From NCBI RefSeq assembly GCF_037975245.1, contig NC_092576.1, positions 16,694,611-16,758,610 on the forward strand: 64,000 nt of DNA. Direction: 5' to 3'. Source of the stretch: Apostichopus japonicus (Eukaryota > Echinodermata > Holothuroidea > Aspidochirotida > Stichopodidae). The position numbers and the translations under genes are program-made. Position 1 is the first letter of the stretch; every line of letters starts with the position of its first letter. Below the pieces are notes generated by a model, which saw only the letters and a list, made by a program, of their open reading frames with translations, was not told where the DNA came from and searched no databases. Shown here in pieces: positions 36,330 to 47,899 of the stretch.

Positions 36330-37015
36330 TTGAACAGTTGATGCTACAGTTTTTAAGGTGGCACAAACACTGGACTGTTGATACTACAATTAGTCAGGTG
36401 GTACAACATGGGACAGTTGATAACACAGTTAGTCAGGTTGCTCAAACATTGGACAGTTGATACTACAGTTTTTAAGGTGGCACAAACATTGCACAGTTGA
36501 TAATACAGTTAGTCAGGTGGCACAAAATGGCAGTTGACACAACAGTTAGTCAGGTTGCTCAAACATTGGACAGTTGTTACTACAGTTTGTAAGGTGTCAC
36601 AAACATTGCACAGTTGATACTACAGTTAGTCAGGTGACACAAAATGGCAGTTGACACTACAGTTAGTCAGGTTGCTCAAACATTAAATAGTTGATACTGC
36701 AGTTTGTAAGGTGGTACAAACATTGCACAGTTGATACTACAGTTAGCCAGGTGGCACAAAGTGGCAGTTGACACTACAGTTAGTCAGGTTGCTTAAACAT
36801 TGGACAGTTGATACTACAGTTAGTCAGGTGGCACAAAGTGGCAGTTGACACTACAGTTAGTCAGGTGGCACAACATGTAACAGTTCATACTAAAGTTTGT
36901 CAGGTGGCACAAACATAGGATAGTTGATACTACACTGAGTCAGGTGGCACAAATATGGGACAGTCGACAATAAAGTGAGTCTGGTGGCAAAAACGTTTAA
37001 TTGTTGGTGATTCAA
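36330..37015. repeat. Minisatellite, about 39-bp units
   Basis: Units of 37-40 bp of the form ACAGTTGATACTACAG followed by TTAGTCAGGTGGCACAAACATTG, about 17 copies. Two unit types alternate in places (AGTCAGGTGGCAC versus AGTCAGGTTGCTC, with TTTTTAAGGTGG variants). It starts about 200 bp inside the end of the left inverted arm. Confidence 0.92.
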
Positions 37016-37142
37016 TAAACCTGATGATGACTCTTTGGTCAGGTTATTACATCGTCTACATAAGACCAGTAGTTAATTACAATGTAATGAGATATAAGAC
37101 AGGTAAAGGTATCACAAATTGACATTAACGTTTCTTAGTAGA

Positions 37143-37557
37143 CTGACGCTAAGTAATGAAATCAAGAATCAGTTGATAATTTCACTGTGACGACACTCTC
37201 AGTCAGATGATATATACATATAACAGATGACGAAAAGACGACCCAACAATCTCAGTCAGGTGATATCTACATATAACATATGACGAAAAGACGACCCGAC
37301 ACTCTCAGTCAGGTTACATCAACATATAGCCGATGAAACGAAAAGACGACCCAACACTCTCAGTCAGGTGATCTCTACATATAACAGATAACGCAAAAAC
37401 GACCCGACTCTTCCAGTCAGGTAATATCAAAATACAACAGATGACGAAAAGACGACCCAACACTCTCAGTCAGGTAATATCAAAATATAACAAATGACGT
37501 AAAGACGACCAGATACTCTCAGTCAGGTGATATCTACATATAACATATTACGTATAA
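37143..37557. repeat. Minisatellite, 53-bp units, next to the ML gene stop codon
   Basis: AGTCAG recurs at 37201, 37254, 37307, 37362, 37415, 37468 and 37521, giving six intervals of 53 bp (one of 55). The unit is AGTCAGGTGATATCTACATA, TAACAGATGACGAAAAGACG, ACCCAACACTCTC. The last unit ends directly beside the stop codon of the minus-strand ML gene, so the array probably lies in that gene's 3' UTR. Confidence 0.92.
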
Positions 37558-37644
37558 TCAGTTCAGGGTACAGTTGTTCAGGACAAACGTAAGAAGTTCT
37601 TTTCCGTCTTGATCGAAAATCTCAGCTATGGCAGAATATACACC
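37558..37644 (-). CDS. ML-domain lipid-binding protein, terminal exon
   Basis: On the minus strand the acceptor GTTTGCGTACAG is followed by 28 codons and TGA: GVYSAIAEIFDQDGKELLTF then VLNNCTLN. This fits the last two beta strands of the ML (MD-2/NPC2/GM2A) fold, where a GxYxxxxxxxDxxGxxL segment is usual. The acceptor phase is 0 while the exon at 39303 ends in phase 1, so one short exon between them is missing from this annotation (expected about 20-25 codons). The 53-bp minisatellite starts at the stop codon. Confidence 0.72.
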   Translation of the reverse strand, partial: GVYSAIAEIFDQDGKELLTFVLNNCTLN

Positions 37645-39302
37645 CTGTACGCAAACAAAGAAAACCACAAAGACAATTATGCAATATTCATGTAGTTTGG
37701 TTATCAACACAATGTCTTCTCTTTAAACTAAGAACTATCCCACTCAGGTGTATCTCAAATTGGTTACAACACGAATACTGGTTTATACTACCAGCTACCA
37801 AAAAAAAGCAGGCTAAGCAATGAACGTCTTACACCGCTAAACAACTGCATGAGTAATATTGTCTGTCAGTCTTGGTGGGTTCGGGTGCGCTTTGGGTGGA
37901 GGGGCCGGGATTGGCGGTGAGTAGGGGTGGATAATCTCCATGGATTACTTATATTACAGTGGTTAAGCCTTTGTAGAAGTATGCGTGGATGTTCCCCAGA
38001 TTACATTCACTTTTCATGTGACAGAAAAGTTGGTAACATTGTATCGGTGCATCCCTCATAGGAAATGAATCAACCAACTATCATACTTGGCCAAAATGTC
38101 GAGAAGTAAAATATTCTATACACGACTGTAGCCAAATTATGTACAAGTAAGATACAGCAACGGTCCAATATTAACGTGCCAACAAAACGATTTTATTTTT
38201 TTTATAAGATCGGATGCATAATTTAAGGAGTACGTGTTGCAACGTAGCGTTTGTTACCTTTGCAAGCATACTAATGCTGTATAGCTTTTCGAGGTGGCGT
38301 ATTTCTGAAGACAAAACGAAGAGGTTACATTTTAGTACAAAGCAATACAGTGATTTAGTATGGGTAGATAAGTGGTATAAGTGACAAAACATATTTAGAT
38401 ATGCAACGAGCAAAGTAGGTATGTATAACATTCATTTTCAGTCGTCGTTTCCAGGAAAGTCTCCAGATGGGCTACACAAGATCACCTCGGAGAGTCAATC
38501 GTGACCTTACAGAGGTACTCACTCCTCGGAGATACGCGTGTTAACGTATGATATTCTGAGACTACTTGGAATCTTCCACAAACGACCAGGAATATATTTA
38601 CTATTTAGTAAGAATATAAGCTTTAATCAAATCTACAATTTATTAGTATTCTCGCACTGCATCCCCACGTTCCCATCAATACTCCCACTTTTGCAAATGA
38701 GTTATGGTAAAACAGATCATTTAGAGACAGTATTCAACATTTTTAGGGAACCTGTACAGGTCGTCTTACACCAACACCGCCCCAGTCGCAATTGCATGGA
38801 AATACAAACCTTTAGAGAAACGAATTATAAAGCATACATACAGTATTACAAAAAAAAGAAGAAAAACAGCGGGATGTTTTTAAGCCTGTGTTAAAGGTAA
38901 AGCCAAGTCTGTGGTTTTGTTCTACTGATGAATGGGTTATCTCGAGTCATACATGCACAAGTTCTTTGCCTTTATATTTGGTCAATTTCTTAATCGGTTA
39001 ATCGGCTGTTCACTTGCTCTTGCACAATGCAGTCAATAAAATACCAGCTTACTTTAGTTCTTAAGTTCTCACATGTTGTGTATTGTTACCCATGTTTATA
39101 AGTAATGCAAGTTCCATATACCAGCATATTACATGTACCCGCATATATACCAGCATATATATTCCATACACCAGCATATTACATGTACCCACATCAACAC
39201 CATACATATACAACAACATATACATTACATACAACAGCATATTACAGTGACAAACTTGGACAATAGTAGATAAACTTTCTAACCTTTTGTTTTCATTCTT
39301 AC
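37645..39302 (-). other. ML gene intron region, one exon not located
   Basis: By phase logic (1 in, 0 out) one exon should lie here. I tried several candidate AG...GT segments on the minus strand, for example around 38485-38525 and 38770-38810, and none fits both phases and the family. No other feature was recognised. Confidence 0.4.
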
Positions 39303-39431
39303 CTCCCTTCCTAGCGGGACAAAGCTTGTTTGTTGTTCCCAAACCACAAATCGTTGCCTCTTTCCTAAATACTACACCACTCCCCTCCAATGTCATATTC
39401 GCTCTGTACGTTAAAGCGAGTGTGTCCGCCT
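39303..39431 (-). CDS. ML-domain lipid-binding protein, central exon
   Basis: 129 nt with a strong acceptor (TTTTTTTTCTTTGCAG) and donor (GGGAG|GTAAG), phases 1 and 1. It encodes ADTLALTYRANMTLEGSGVV, FRKEATICGLGTTNKLCPAR, KG. The spacing of the two Cys and the CPxxKG ending match the centre of ML proteins, in which a dlC...CP..kG segment precedes the last strands. It acts in secretory, lysosomal or extracellular lipid binding in related families; the specific lipid is unknown. It joins in frame to 39822-39911, completing a K codon. Confidence 0.82.
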
Positions 39432-39821
39432 CTGCAAAGAAAAAAATCACCAGGTTGGTATTAACTCTAGGAGAACAAGCATGTTTGTCCCTAGAAATGT
39501 GCCATATGAGGATGAGCACTCATTTACCACATGAAAACAAAGGTGTACTGCATATATACTAATATCGCCAGTTTACTGTAATCTATGTCTAAACGAACAG
39601 AACCATTTTTATTGTTACAGTCGAATATTAACTTTAGAAAAGAACTATTAAATTTACACTAACAATTAGACTAATTTACTTTTTTATTATGCTCAATATG
39701 TAAACAAAAGTCAACACTATGTAGTTAATACAATCCTTATCCTCACAGACAAACCAATTATTACAGAAATGATGTGACTACTAGTCGCTTTTTTTGCATA
39801 TTTGAACAATCATATACTTAC

Positions 39822-39911
39822 TAAAAACGCAATCAACAGAAATTGTGTTGGTACCACCCTGAGTAGGTGGATTTGGTGAGATGGTTATGTTAATTGCATC
39901 AGCCCATGGCC
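39822..39911 (-). CDS. ML-domain lipid-binding protein, second core exon
   Basis: 90 nt with acceptor TTATTCCCTTGACAG and donor TTTTTA|GTAAGT, phases 1 and 1. It encodes PWADAINITISPNPPTQGGT then NTISVDCVF. The I-x-I-SPxPP...G-x-x-x-x-I pattern is the hallmark first strand pair of GM2-activator, phosphatidylglycerol-transfer and other ML proteins. Hydrophobic alternation and the Cys after the strand support a beta-sandwich. All three adjoining junctions keep one frame, which is strong evidence for a real gene. Confidence 0.85.
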
Positions 39912-40230
39912 CTGTCAAGGGAATAATCAAAGAGTCAAATATTAAAACACAATTACTAAGAAATCGAACCAAATTACATAATTATTTTACAAACAATGAA
40001 AATGTGAAAAAGGATCAGTCAATGAATGTTGCTCTGTTAATACGTTTTCATTCTTATAGACTTCCGTATTCTTGATCATGTGATCATGTGATTACGTCCT
40101 CGGCTGAAACCAAAGACGCACAGATATAAAGTCTATGGGATAATATGTACATGTAATATGCAGTAAACATGTGTTAAAGGAGACGGATATTAGTTACTGT
40201 ACGAGCCATGAGTATCGGATGACTGAACCT

Positions 40231-40642
40231 ACTGAGCCCATAGGCATAGGAGCCCAATTTGATTTTGGGTGGGGGTGGGGGCTGTAACGACTTGCCCGAT
40301 ATATACCCAATGTTTTTTTCTTGCGCCCGCGCGCGTGCAACATGTTAATGTGCATATCATATAGGCATGCATCGGTTATTACATCGCATGTCAATTACAT
40401 ACAATCATATGCCGTGTTATTACCCTTCTGCATTGGTTAAAACTGTTGTGGAAGTCGTTACAATAATAATGATGGCAATAATATATATGTTTAACCATTG
40501 AAAAACACATTGCAATTTACTTTTCTTTCAGTAGGTGCCCTAAAAATACTCAGCATATTGCCCGAATTATTTGAGAAAAAAAAATTGGTTGAGGGAGGGA
40601 GCTGCACCCCCACCCTCCGCCTCTTACGCCTATGACTGAGCC
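40231..40642. mobile_element. hAT-type MITE with 8-bp TSD, inside an ML gene intron
   Basis: Termini CATAGGCATAGGAG (40239-40252) and CTCTTACGCCTATG (40621-40634) are inverted with two mismatches in 14. ACTGAGCC flanks both sides exactly (40231-40238 and 40635-40642). G-runs near the left end and C-runs near the right end resemble the element at 14133. It is 396 bp and has no transposase. Confidence 0.88.
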
Positions 40643-40649
40643 TATAATG

Positions 40650-42691
40650 GTAACATTCAGTTATGCCTTTAACAAGCAAGAATCTTAACCTGACAAATAT
40701 ATATATCACTTTCGCTGGTATGTTGGTTAGAAGAATGCTAACCTACCGACGGAGGACGAAGCATATCCATGTTGTCAGCCCTCTCGAAGATCATAAGTGT
40801 TCATCCAAAACTCTAACATGTCTGAACGAAGCTTGAGTGTAGCCTTGTAATGTTCTCGACGTTCAGGAATGAATCACTGTTATCTGTATTTCTAGAACAT
40901 TCGGGGAAATAATAATGACGTTTCAGTTTTGTCATGCAATTTTCCAACATCAAACTAATTAATTATTTAGTGATGATCATCGTTTCACACGTTCAATTTT
41001 GTTTTGAACAAGCACATTTTACTTCCCGAATCGGTTATTTTATACTTGCAGGAACTTTATTAAACTCATTGTTTGACATAAATTGACATAAATGTGTTGG
41101 TAAAGATTTACACAACCTACGCTAAACCATGCATTATAATCGTTGCAATATAAGAAACATACAAGCCAGCAAGACTATAAAATAAAATTGTAATATACAT
41201 AGAATTCAATATATATTTAACTTTGTGAGAACACCAAAGTATACACTTGTCAATGTGGTCCCATTCTAAGTCGCAGTGTTGTAGCAAACTCTCATAGAGG
41301 ATATTTAGTTTCGGAAACTGGGTAATTTTTAAGAACTTTGTTTGAGATTCACAAAAAATTACCCCGTATTATGTTTTGATAACTTCAGCAACAAAATTAG
41401 CTTTGATATGCCGTGGACCGTTACTAAACACTGCTCTCGGTCTAGCTATGTTTGTATAGCACATTTACTTATTTTATGTTTGTTTTTTTGGAATGGCCCT
41501 TTAAATAGTTGAGGTTCACTCTTTAAAGTGACTGGACCTTTTAGTTTATTACACAGCCCATCACACTAGATCCTCGGTTGCATTACAAAACTCAATGGAG
41601 ATGTTAAGATTATTATGGTCTCAAATGACATGTTTATAATTTATTACAAATTTATTAAGGACAAATGATGTCGATTGCCATCCAAGAGTGCTCTGTTGCT
41701 TATATGAAGATTAACAAACATGTTCTGGTTGACCTCAAAAACAACCGTATATTAACTATAAGCACTGCAGTGAGAAGCCGACGTCACCATCAAGTTAGCT
41801 AAAACGAATATTCCAGAAATTAAGTATATTTAACGATACATATCTTGAAAATACTAGAGAAACAGTATTGCATTAAAAGATGTCTGTTTTCTTTTTGTTA
41901 TAACATCTTAAGAAATTTGTTTCTCTTATTCATTATTTAATTATTTAAGTAAGTTATCAAGTTACAGCAAAATCTACCTGTCGAACATTCTCCCATGATT
42001 GATTACCGTGGGTATTTTTATAAGAAAAGTCAGGAAAGAATCTGGGCATGAAAACCAAACTACCGAACGTCTGATCCGTTCTCAACCCCAGCCCCCTTGC
42101 ATCGATACTGTGACTGTGTATAATCATCCCCTTAAAAGGAAACATATACTGCACATGATCTTTGGGGATGTCTTCAACTCTTCGGTCTATATGTTCGTTG
42201 TACATGTCTCAGGATAAAACTAGTTTGATCTCGGAAGAATGTTATCTCATTCCTTGTTCTTTATTCTATTTGTTTTACAAGTCAATGGACTACATTCTGA
42301 TGAACAATGAAAAGATGAAGAAAACTGCCATTAATGGAATACCAATTAGCCCCCGTTATGTCCAACACGTAACACACTAATGGACTTTATCGATTCTCAT
42401 TGAGGAACCACGTCTTCCTTATTGGAAACAAGTCTATAACAATAGAGAGAGATTAATGCCGTTCAAGTGTTTGCTTTCATATTACTAAAACCTGTACGAC
42501 AAGATGTTTACGCTATGTGAGCAATCCAGAATGTACAGTGAAGGTTTAGTGTTTTAACCGGCTTCCGGTAACACGTACTAAACATTCAATTGATGACTAT
42601 ATAACGACGAAAATACATTAAGCACATGAACATTAATATCCTCCATGTGAGACTCATTTGCATCCATTATTATCATTTCCTGTAAATAAAC
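40650..42691 (-). other. ML gene intron
   Basis: Largely unassigned AT-rich sequence between ML exons. It contains the dispersed repeat at 41990-42155. No additional exon was recognised. Confidence 0.4.
41990..42155 (+). repeat. Dispersed repeat (matches 22945-23080)
   Basis: Shares AGGAAAGAATCTGGGCATGA, AAACCAAACTACC, CCCTTGCATCGATACT and ATACTGCACATGATCTT with 22945-23080 in the same orientation, with substitutions and small indels. Confidence 0.65.
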
Positions 42692-42757
42692 CTTGCAAGC
42701 ATTTTTTCCCGCAATCTGGGATATCAAACTCGACCGCTTCGAGGAAATTTAAGGTCC
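42692..42757 (-). CDS. ML-domain lipid-binding protein, first core exon
   Basis: 66 nt with acceptor CACACTGCTTTTCAG and donor CAAG|GTTTAT (GT but weak), phases 1 and 1. It encodes TLNFLEAVEFDIPDCGKKCL then Q and joins in frame to the exon ending at 39911, giving FDIPDCG...ADAINITISPNPP. In GM2-activator-like proteins an F-x-x-x-(D/N)C-x segment sits just before the first ISPxP strand, so the order is right. The signal-peptide exon (phase 1 donor) should lie at higher coordinates and was not identified with confidence. Confidence 0.65.
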
Positions 42758-44379
42758 CTGAAAAGCAGTGTGTAATTGTATCCCCTCGGTAGGACCAGGT
42801 ATGATAATGTAAGAAAATCCCTTTAATGGGTTCCAAATGAGAAAAATAGAAGACTATAAATTAAATTCGACCTCGACCTCGTTTATAGTTGATCAATCCA
42901 TAACCGCTTCGAAATGTACAGCATGGTTAGTTAAGTAAAAAAAAATTATGTCATTTATAAACCAAGGTATTAAACTGATTTTCCTGTTATAAAAGTTTGT
43001 TTATTTACAATTATATCGCCTTTGACAGAAAGTGAAATAATCTGGAAACAATTCATATCAGATAGTTTAATCACACGGGGGACTGTGAAACGGGGGACAG
43101 TGAAACGTAAAGCAGATTGAAACGAGACGGTAATAATAACAAAGCTGTACCCATTCAACAGTACAAAAAAAAAACATTAAATTCGTTATACACAAATGAT
43201 TTGTGTGCATGTGCTTGAACCGACACATCAATCAGAGACCTGTGTTTGAACACACACCTAGACGTTCGGGGGTGGCATTTTTTTTTAATTGGGGACATCT
43301 AGGTGTCCTTTAATTGAGTTATGTATTCAAACAGTGTGTTCAGTGATATCCGAAACACAAAATACACGAAAATTGGTGTATAACAGGATAGAAAAGCGCC
43401 CTCTTAAAATGTTGCAGTTGAGGTTGTATGTTCAGATTACTGGCAATTTGTAGGCTAAAGTTGTTGGGGTTGACGAAGGGTGCGGTTAGCTGTGGCGTGC
43501 CTACGTCCTGGCATTCTAAAAATGGGCAGGTGAAGGGTAAGTTTTATTTGATCATCATTTTAGTATCTTTCCAATTGCATGAAACTTTGGCCATTGTGTA
43601 TCCCGACTGAACTGCAATTACTGCACTGTCGAGTACAGGCTATGCTAGATAATGAGGATTGAAGGCCCGATTAAGTTAACAAGACTCTACCGATACCCAC
43701 CAGTCTAGCTATACGTATTTTAGTGTAATGTTCTGCACTGGATTAAGCCATCAAAATCAACATATCATCCTTCCATGACGCCAAATGTGCTCCCACTCTT
43801 CTTGGTGATGACTTTTCCCCTGATACCAGACGTCAATGCTATATCATATCCATGCTGAACCATATTGCACTTTTCTCATCCCGACATGACCCATTTTATC
43901 CAACCCATTTAAGAAACAGATTGGTGAGGCACCACTTTTTCAAGCATTTGATACAAGAGAACATGGGGGTGATTTAATCACTCCTCTATGCTTCAAATGT
44001 ATCCTTAGAATATGTTATATGGGGCTTGAATTTTACATAACTAGATGAGCATAGGATGAAGCAATATTGGTATATGATAATATATTCCCACCAGGTTATA
44101 ATTGGTATTACCAGAGATTGACAGAAAGTTCTATTAAGAAATTCCCTTGCTTTAAAGCTAGCAGCCAAACACAATAAGATGTCAACCTTCAACATGATCA
44201 AGGATTAAAACATTTATACATATCAATTATAAGTGGTGCAGTTGAGAAATAAAGACAGCTAGGGTGAGAAAGTACATTTATGAATGGAATTATATGGAAT
44301 GCACTATAATATTTCGCTCATTTAACTTTTCATATTATATGGTAACAAATGTTATATCCATAATATCACAATTTGTCGA
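42758..44379. other. Sequence upstream of the ML gene exons
   Basis: The signal-peptide exon and promoter of the ML gene are expected here or inside the right inverted arm. One candidate at about 43155 on the minus strand (an ATG followed by GTALLLLPSRF) has no convincing donor. A + strand frame at 43428 ends at a good donor (GAAGG|GTAAGT, 43530) but has no recognised domain. Confidence 0.35.
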
Positions 44380-47264
44380 TATAACCATAATATCACAATG
44401 TGGCGATATATTAATAATATCAAAATTTGAAATACAACATATAAATTCAAGAAAGAATGAAGGATATTTATAACGTAGACATTTTGGAAGTAAAAAACGA
44501 ATTTTAGTTTTAAAATATCAAAGTCTTAATTGGTAAGGAATAACTTGTGTACTAGTTTGTCAATATTGTTTTCAAATACTCAGCTTTAAAATACAAATTT
44601 CCAAAATGCTCAATTCATGCTAATTATTTACAAATAGTTAAGCATGTGACCGTTGTTGTGCCCCACAAAAGTATCAAACTATTCTTGTACTTCATAAGAT
44701 TGACTTTCAATGTTGTTTAAGTATGAAGTTTAATATTGTATTTTTAGGTTACACCTGCCCTCAACCCGTACCCAGACATACATAGCCTGAACAGCTCCAT
44801 CCATGGATGCACATATACATACACAGGTCAACATTATTGCCTTACTATTGGTAGTGTCATTACCAAGCAATCTACAACAAATATTGGAGGAACCATGAAA
44901 CGATTCACGTGATGACGAGGTAACAGGAACTTCCGCAACTATTAAATCATACTCTATCCGTTTGTATTGCTGACTCTTTGTTTTATTTTGTTTTTGAGTA
45001 AAACCAAGCGTATCCTACGAGTAGGAAGTTCCTCTTTTCTTACTGTATCTATTCTATATAATATTTGGGGTTATTATATTCCTGAAGCCGACAAACAACA
45101 CTTCATTCAGTGTTTAAAACGTATTTGTTAGTGTAATGTTCCCACAGCCCTCTGTTTGTAGTTACGAGGCACTACAACAATGTTGTATAGTGTGTTTTTA
45201 TTCTGCTCGTGTCTCTGAAAGTGGAAATCCTACCTAGGTCGCTGGTGATAACTTACCTCAGCGGAGTGGTATATGGTAATGAAGTATCATAGAATAAGGA
45301 GTATCAGCCATGTGATGCGCAGACATCGGGTTTACGTCACAACAAACCGTTCCATTAAAAGAACTGCGAATGATGAATGCAAATATCGTTATGAGCTAAG
45401 GCCTACGTTAGAACCTAGCTATAGTTGTACTCTTGCATATTGATTGATATCATGCTAGAGTAACTAATTTGGGTGGGCATGTATTAATGTAATAAGCTAA
45501 ACCATATTCGATAATATGTTTTCCAAATTCTTTAACATATTGATTTCCTTCAGGAAGTTTTTAAAATGACCCTGGACGTGTCCACAAATGTGAATGAGTG
45601 ATTATTAACATTGCACGAACAATTATTACGGATGCGTGTGGAAAACGATAATTATTACAACTCAAGTAGCTATTTATACTATTTAGATGCATCTACCATC
45701 AATCATCGCTCTGTGTATCTGCAGTGGTGCAGTGGCGCAAGCAAAAGAAAATCTCGAGTCGCGTGATTCCTTAGTGTTCACGCTACAAGCTTGATGGACT
45801 AGTTAGTTAGGATACCCCTAGCGCGGAGAGTCCTTTTACGAAGCTTGCTGCAGTGTAGGCATAAGCGAGGAGATCCCCTTGTATTTTCAAATACGAAGAA
45901 CGCTTCAGAAAGCCTTGTTTATGGATGTTTCCAGATATTATTTCGAAGCTAATTGCTTACAATGAAATCATAGACATATTCATCCTCATCGAAAGTGTAA
46001 TTTCATCGGAGGAAACAGAAAAAAATGCTATAAAATTTGACTCAAATCACTTACTTTATAAGTAGGTTAAAATAGATATCTCTGCTCAAATATTACGTAA
46101 TGCTTATTTCAATATTTACATTTTAACCAATTGTTGTGTTGCTGTTGTGTTGTGCATATTTGTATAGAAAAGCACTGTTAATGAAGACTTTTAGGATGGT
46201 ACATTTGAACATGTCAATCGAGCAAATGACCCGGATGCTCACCTGTATGAACCTAACATGTAATTACCAGACGATATCTGATCTAAAACTGTTCACGTGA
46301 TATATCTATCATAGGACTGCGTACTATCTTATTTTTTTTTTTTTTGGGGGGGTGCATGTCTTCTTTTTTTCGTAAAGTTCCGTTTATAATGAGGAAGAAA
46401 ATATACTATATTGCATCTCTGATAGTTATCGGGTCCTAGTCTGTAGGCCCCTCCCCCACCTACCTCTCCCCTCCCGGCCTCAAAACATCAGGCAAGTTTG
46501 AAGCACATCGGGATAACGATTAAATTCGGATAAGTTATCGACAATTAGATTTTGTTTTGCTATTCATTTGAAATCTTGAAGAATTCGTCAACTTCAACGT
46601 TCCCGGTGCTGTTATGGTAAATTGATCTGTTACTAATATGGTATGTCTAGGGACATTATCTCTCCTACAGAGACCTACTGTCGTATAACACCAAATTTTG
46701 ACCAATTCAAATCAAGTTGCAGTTTATTCATACAAATTGAAACGTAAGCTGGTGAAAACTTAAAACTAGAACTTAATACTGAAACTGTATATAGTTTACT
46801 GCTTTCTCTTGTTACACATTAAACGTTATAAGTACTAGTTTACAGGATGTCAATTATAACATATGATATTCTCTGAGAGTTTTGAACTACTTATGGTGAA
46901 CAACAACATAATTAATATACAAGAAGATTTTCAGCCATATTAGTCAATATTGCTAAATTCAGAATCAAATTGGAGGGAAGCAGAGCCGTATAAAGACATA
47001 TACGGCTCTGGGGGAAGAGGATTGGGAAGGGCGAAGGAGGGGGAGAAGGGGGGACACCTGTCCTCAGGTTTGTGAAAAACCTCAAAGGTGCTCCTGTTTT
47101 TGGTGCGTAAAACCTTACCGTTTGTTACTTAAAAGGGGCCTTTTGGTTAGAAATCCAGCATAATATAATTAAACTGCTCCTGGTCTGAGAAATTTAAAAA
47201 AAAATGTTATTAAATAGAGCCGTCTGTGATTTTACCCCAATCACTGTCCCCACTTTACCCATTT

Positions 47265-47600
47265 TAGCCTCCGACTAAATTGTTTTGATGCTCTTTTAGA
47301 AAAGGCAGCATGAAAACATGAAAACTAAACAACTAGATTCACATTGACCAATGGTCCACATCAAGACTAATACTGTAACCATTTTATCATTCCGGTTTTA
47401 TCATTACATTATTATCATTTTTATCATTTTATCATTACATTTTCGCCTCCGACTAAATTGTTTTGATGCTCTTTAAGAAAAGACAGCATGAAAACATGAA
47501 AACTAAACAACTTAATCCACATTTACCCCCGGTCCACATCAAGACTAGTACTGTAACTATTTTATCATTACAGTGTTACGTCAATACACGTATCATGAGT
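47265..47600 (+). repeat. 178-bp tandem duplication in the right arm
   Basis: CCTCCGACTAAATTGTTTTG begins at 47268 and 47446. The two copies share GCATGAAAACATGAAAACTA, GGTCCACATCAAGACTA and CTGTAACNATTTTATCATT. The left arm has a single version, so the duplication followed the inversion or split of the arms. Confidence 0.85.
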
Positions 47601-47899
47601 CCATTCGACAGGGAAGAAATATTTCATACAATCCTGCTCAAATGTCGAGAGACAATAACTTACACTGTACTGTGTTTTTGAAAAGAACAGATACACATGA
47701 TCATTGTCAAACAGCCAATTTGTGTTGATTCTCGGGTTTGCAGTCAATTATCGACATCACCCTGCTACCAAATATCCATAAGAAATGTGCTGGCTTTAAT
47801 CAAGGGTATGTGCGCAGGAACATGCCTTCTTTTGGTCATGAAAACTGTTTTCCTCGAGGTATATCCTCACAGTTAAGGCAAACTGTTATAAGAATAAGT

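Noticed and set aside
36330-37557. A CRISPR-like array
   Set aside because: Units are contiguous variants of one another without unique spacers; these are ordinary eukaryotic minisatellites.
38485-38815. Candidates for the missing ML exon on the minus strand
   Set aside because: The AG...GT segments examined give the wrong phase (1 to 1 or 1 to 2 instead of 1 to 0) or stop codons.
39061-39519. 152-codon minus-strand frame as a gene
   Set aside because: Only 39303-39431 has acceptor and donor sites and family similarity; the rest is intron read-through.
43428-43530. Possible first exon ending at GAAGG|GTAAGT
   Set aside because: Good donor and an ATG, but no recognisable domain, no partner exon and two competing ATG frames; kept as a remark only.
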